Origin: an uncultured Holophaga sp.
GTDB taxonomy: Bacteria > Acidobacteriota > Holophagae > Holophagales > Holophagaceae
Length of the DNA: 64,000 nucleotides
Direction: 5' to 3'
NCBI RefSeq assembly: GCF_963677305.1
Contig: NZ_OY781925.1
Location: forward strand, 3,562,783 to 3,626,782
Both the position numbers and the translations under genes were made by a program. The notes under the pieces were generated by a model. The model was not told the DNA's origin. It was given only the letters and a program-made list of their open reading frames with translations, and did not search any database. Shown here one piece after another: positions 62,497 to 64,000 of the stretch. Each line of letters opens with the position of its first letter. Position 1 is the first letter of the stretch.

Positions 62497-64000
62497 TCAC
62501 CTCCAATCATGAAGCCCTGGAGCCCGGGTCCCGCCGTGGGATGGAAGGGGCGCCTGAAGGCATCCGGGTACTTGCGCTTGAGTTCATCCAGATCGGCCTT
62601 GGCCACATCCGCCAGGAAGCCGCTGACGGCGTGCCCCACGGCCTTCCGGGAGGTGGTGTGGGCGGGCACGATGGTGTTGATGGCCCCGCCCCGATCGATG
62701 ACCCCGGGTTCGATGGGATCCCACTTGGCCCCGTGGTCGATGTAGATGACTCCGGGCATGATGCGCTCGGTGACATAGGCCCCAGCGAGCACCGCACCCC
62801 GTTCATTGAAGATCGAGACGATATCACCCTGACCGATGCCCCGTGCCTCCGCGGTGGAGGGATGGAGCCAGACCGGGTGGTACTGGTAGCCGTCGGGACC
62901 GGTGACCTTGCAGGTCTCGATCTCCCGGAGCCAGGTGATGTCCTCATGCTGGGAGTGGACGCTCCAGCGCGGGTGGTTGGAGCAGACGAGAAGGGGGTAT
63001 TTCTTGCCCCGCTCTGTCCCGAGAGTCTCCTCGTGGCTGATCCCCTTGGGCACCCACTTGGGCACTGGCGGACGCTCCAGATCATCCGGGAAGTTGGCCT
63101 TGAGCCCTGTGGACTCGAACTCCAGCTTGCCGGTCGGGGTAGTCAGGGGATGCTTCTCAGGGTCCTCGTAAAAGCGCTGGAAGCCCGCAGGCTCCTTCTC
63201 CCAGCCATCGGCGGTGGGGATCACCAGGTAGCCCTTCTCCTTCAGCTCCTCCCAGGTGATGAGATCGGCGCAGCGGGAGGTCTCGTAGCCGTATTTGATG
63301 AGCTCAGGGATGCTCTTGCCGCCGGTGTATTCCTTGAGGAGCCCCAGCTTGTCCGCCAGCATGCAGACGATCTCATAGTCACTGTAGGACTCGCCCAGGG
63401 GCTCGATGCACTTCTGCTCGGGATAGAGCAGGTTGTACTGGCCGCTGAAGATATCGCCCGCGATGTCATCCTCTTCGAGCTTGGTGTTCACCGGCAGGAT
63501 GATGTCAGCCAGGAGGGCGTCGTTCTCCAGCCAGGGGTGCTGGGCCCACATGAACTCGATATCGGGGTGACGCATGGCCCGGATGTAGTCGTTGCCGGAG
63601 TTCCAGCAGGTGATCCAGGAGGGGGAGTCGGTCCACACAGCGTGGATCTTGGAGCAGCCTGGGGCCGGATAGCTGCGGTGGACGAACTGGTCCTCCCGGG
63701 GCGCCGTCTCGGACTCGCAGCCCCACCAGTCGCACTTGCCCTCCAGGATGGCCTTGGGCACGTAGGTCTTGGGGATCGAGGGGTCGTTCTTGTCCGAGGG
63801 GTGGCCGCCCGTGTAGGCCGTGCGCAGGTTGGGCACCCGGAAGGGCTTGGGCTGGGCGTACTGATCGGGGAAGTCGAAGAGCCCCCACTCGATCATCTTC
63901 ACCTGGTTGACCCCGGGCTTGCCCAGGCCCTGCATGGCCAGGCAGATGTTCTGGAGCCGGGCGGGCTCGGTCGCGTAGGGCCCCCGGATGCCGGGGCCAC
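62493..64000 (-). CDS. Pyrogallol hydroxytransferase, molybdopterin subunit (C-terminal part)
   Basis: The C-terminal ~500 residues of a DMSO-reductase-family molybdoenzyme; the frame is open to the window edge, so the N-terminus lies beyond it. Segments such as RHPDIEFMWAQHPWLENDALLADIILPVNTKLEEDD, CSNHPRWSVHSQHEDITWLREIE and GDIVSIFNERGAVLAGAYVTERIMPGVIYIDHGAKWDPIEPGVIDRGGAINTIVP fit transhydroxylase large subunits, about 875 residues in Pelobacter. The enzyme converts pyrogallol to phloroglucinol in anaerobic gallate degradation. It does not carry its own Fe-S cluster motif in the part seen. Confidence 0.87.
   Translation of the reverse strand, partial: GPGIRGPYATEPARLQNICLAMQGLGKPGVNQVKMIEWGLFDFPDQYAQPKPFRVPNLRTAYTGGHPSDKNDPSIPKTYVPKAILEGKCDWWGCESETAPREDQFVHRSYPAPGCSKIHAVWTDSPSWITCWNSGNDYIRAMRHPDIEFMWAQHPWLENDALLADIILPVNTKLEEDDIAGDIFSGQYNLLYPEQKCIEPLGESYSDYEIVCMLADKLGLLKEYTGGKSIPELIKYGYETSRCADLITWEELKEKGYLVIPTADGWEKEPAGFQRFYEDPEKHPLTTPTGKLEFESTGLKANFPDDLERPPVPKWVPKGISHEETLGTERGKKYPLLVCSNHPRWSVHSQHEDITWLREIETCKVTGPDGYQYHPVWLHPSTAEARGIGQGDIVSIFNERGAVLAGAYVTERIMPGVIYIDHGAKWDPIEPGVIDRGGAINTIVPAHTTSRKAVGHAVSGFLADVAKADLDELKRKYPDAFRRPFHPTAGPGLQGFMIGGE

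Overview
This 64 kb window is a high-GC bacterial chromosome segment with densely packed genes on both strands. The best taxonomic guess is an anaerobic, homoacetogenic acidobacterium of the Holophaga type. The basis is the molybdenum pyrogallol-phloroglucinol transhydroxylase pair at the right edge (small subunit with a C-terminal Cna-B-like domain), combined with C1 metabolism genes (fused homocysteine methyltransferase/methylene-THF reductase, UroD-family methyltransferase, formiminotransferase-cyclodeaminase), corrinoid uptake, flagellar genes and many Gram-negative envelope functions. This assignment is inferred from gene content, not from a marker gene.

Layout. 1-1.8 kb: end of lgt, an RluA-type pseudouridine synthase and a catalytically dead rhodanese. 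1.9-5.2 kb: kdpDE without kdpFABC. 5.3-7.9 kb: copper operon copZ-csoR-copA behind a likely CsoR operator. 8-10.4 kb: an LPP20-like exported protein, an IclR regulator and an XRE regulator. 10.4-12.5 kb: a palindrome-bearing gap and the MetH-like/MetF fusion. 12.6-18.1 kb: a decayed, internally deleted copy of a cobalamin riboswitch-btuB-btuF unit, directly followed by the intact riboswitch and btuBFCD operon. 18.1-23.1 kb: an MscS channel, then a UroD-family methyltransferase with a sigma-54 promoter, divergent from an AcoR-like sigma-54 activator. 23.2-29.3 kb: an orphan type VI island (vgrG, large candidate effector, convergent exported formylglycine-enzyme-like protein). 29.5-33 kb: fliOPQR-flhB.

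33-38 kb: thiC, a CheZ-like phosphatase, a basic exported protein and a split mannose-1-phosphate guanylyltransferase/isomerase pair. 38-40.3 kb: a double-Mop molybdate-binding protein, a NifA-like regulator lacking the sigma-54 contact loop, a ModE-like operator and a response-regulator fragment. 40.3-48.2 kb: heptosyltransferase, radical SAM protein, queF-folK, formiminotransferase-cyclodeaminase and citrate synthase. 48.3-56.9 kb: moeA, then nuoHIJKLMN without nuoA-G. 57-61.6 kb: a MacA-like adaptor and MacB-like permease lacking an ATPase, an MFS exporter and two small proteins sharing a motif. 61.7-64 kb: the transhydroxylase subunits, the large one cut by the window edge.

How the genes work together. 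Molybdenum recurs (molybdoenzyme, MoeA, Mop protein, ModE-like site), as do corrinoid/C1 chemistry (B12 uptake, UroD-family methyltransferase, MetF fusion, FTCD) and surface or contact functions (flagellar export, VgrG island, LPS enzymes). The most unusual observations are the fossil B12-uptake operon, the sigma-54 control region between the methyltransferase and its activator, the NifA-like protein without GAFTGA next to a ModE-like site, and the orphan VgrG/effector island with a compositional break inside the effector.
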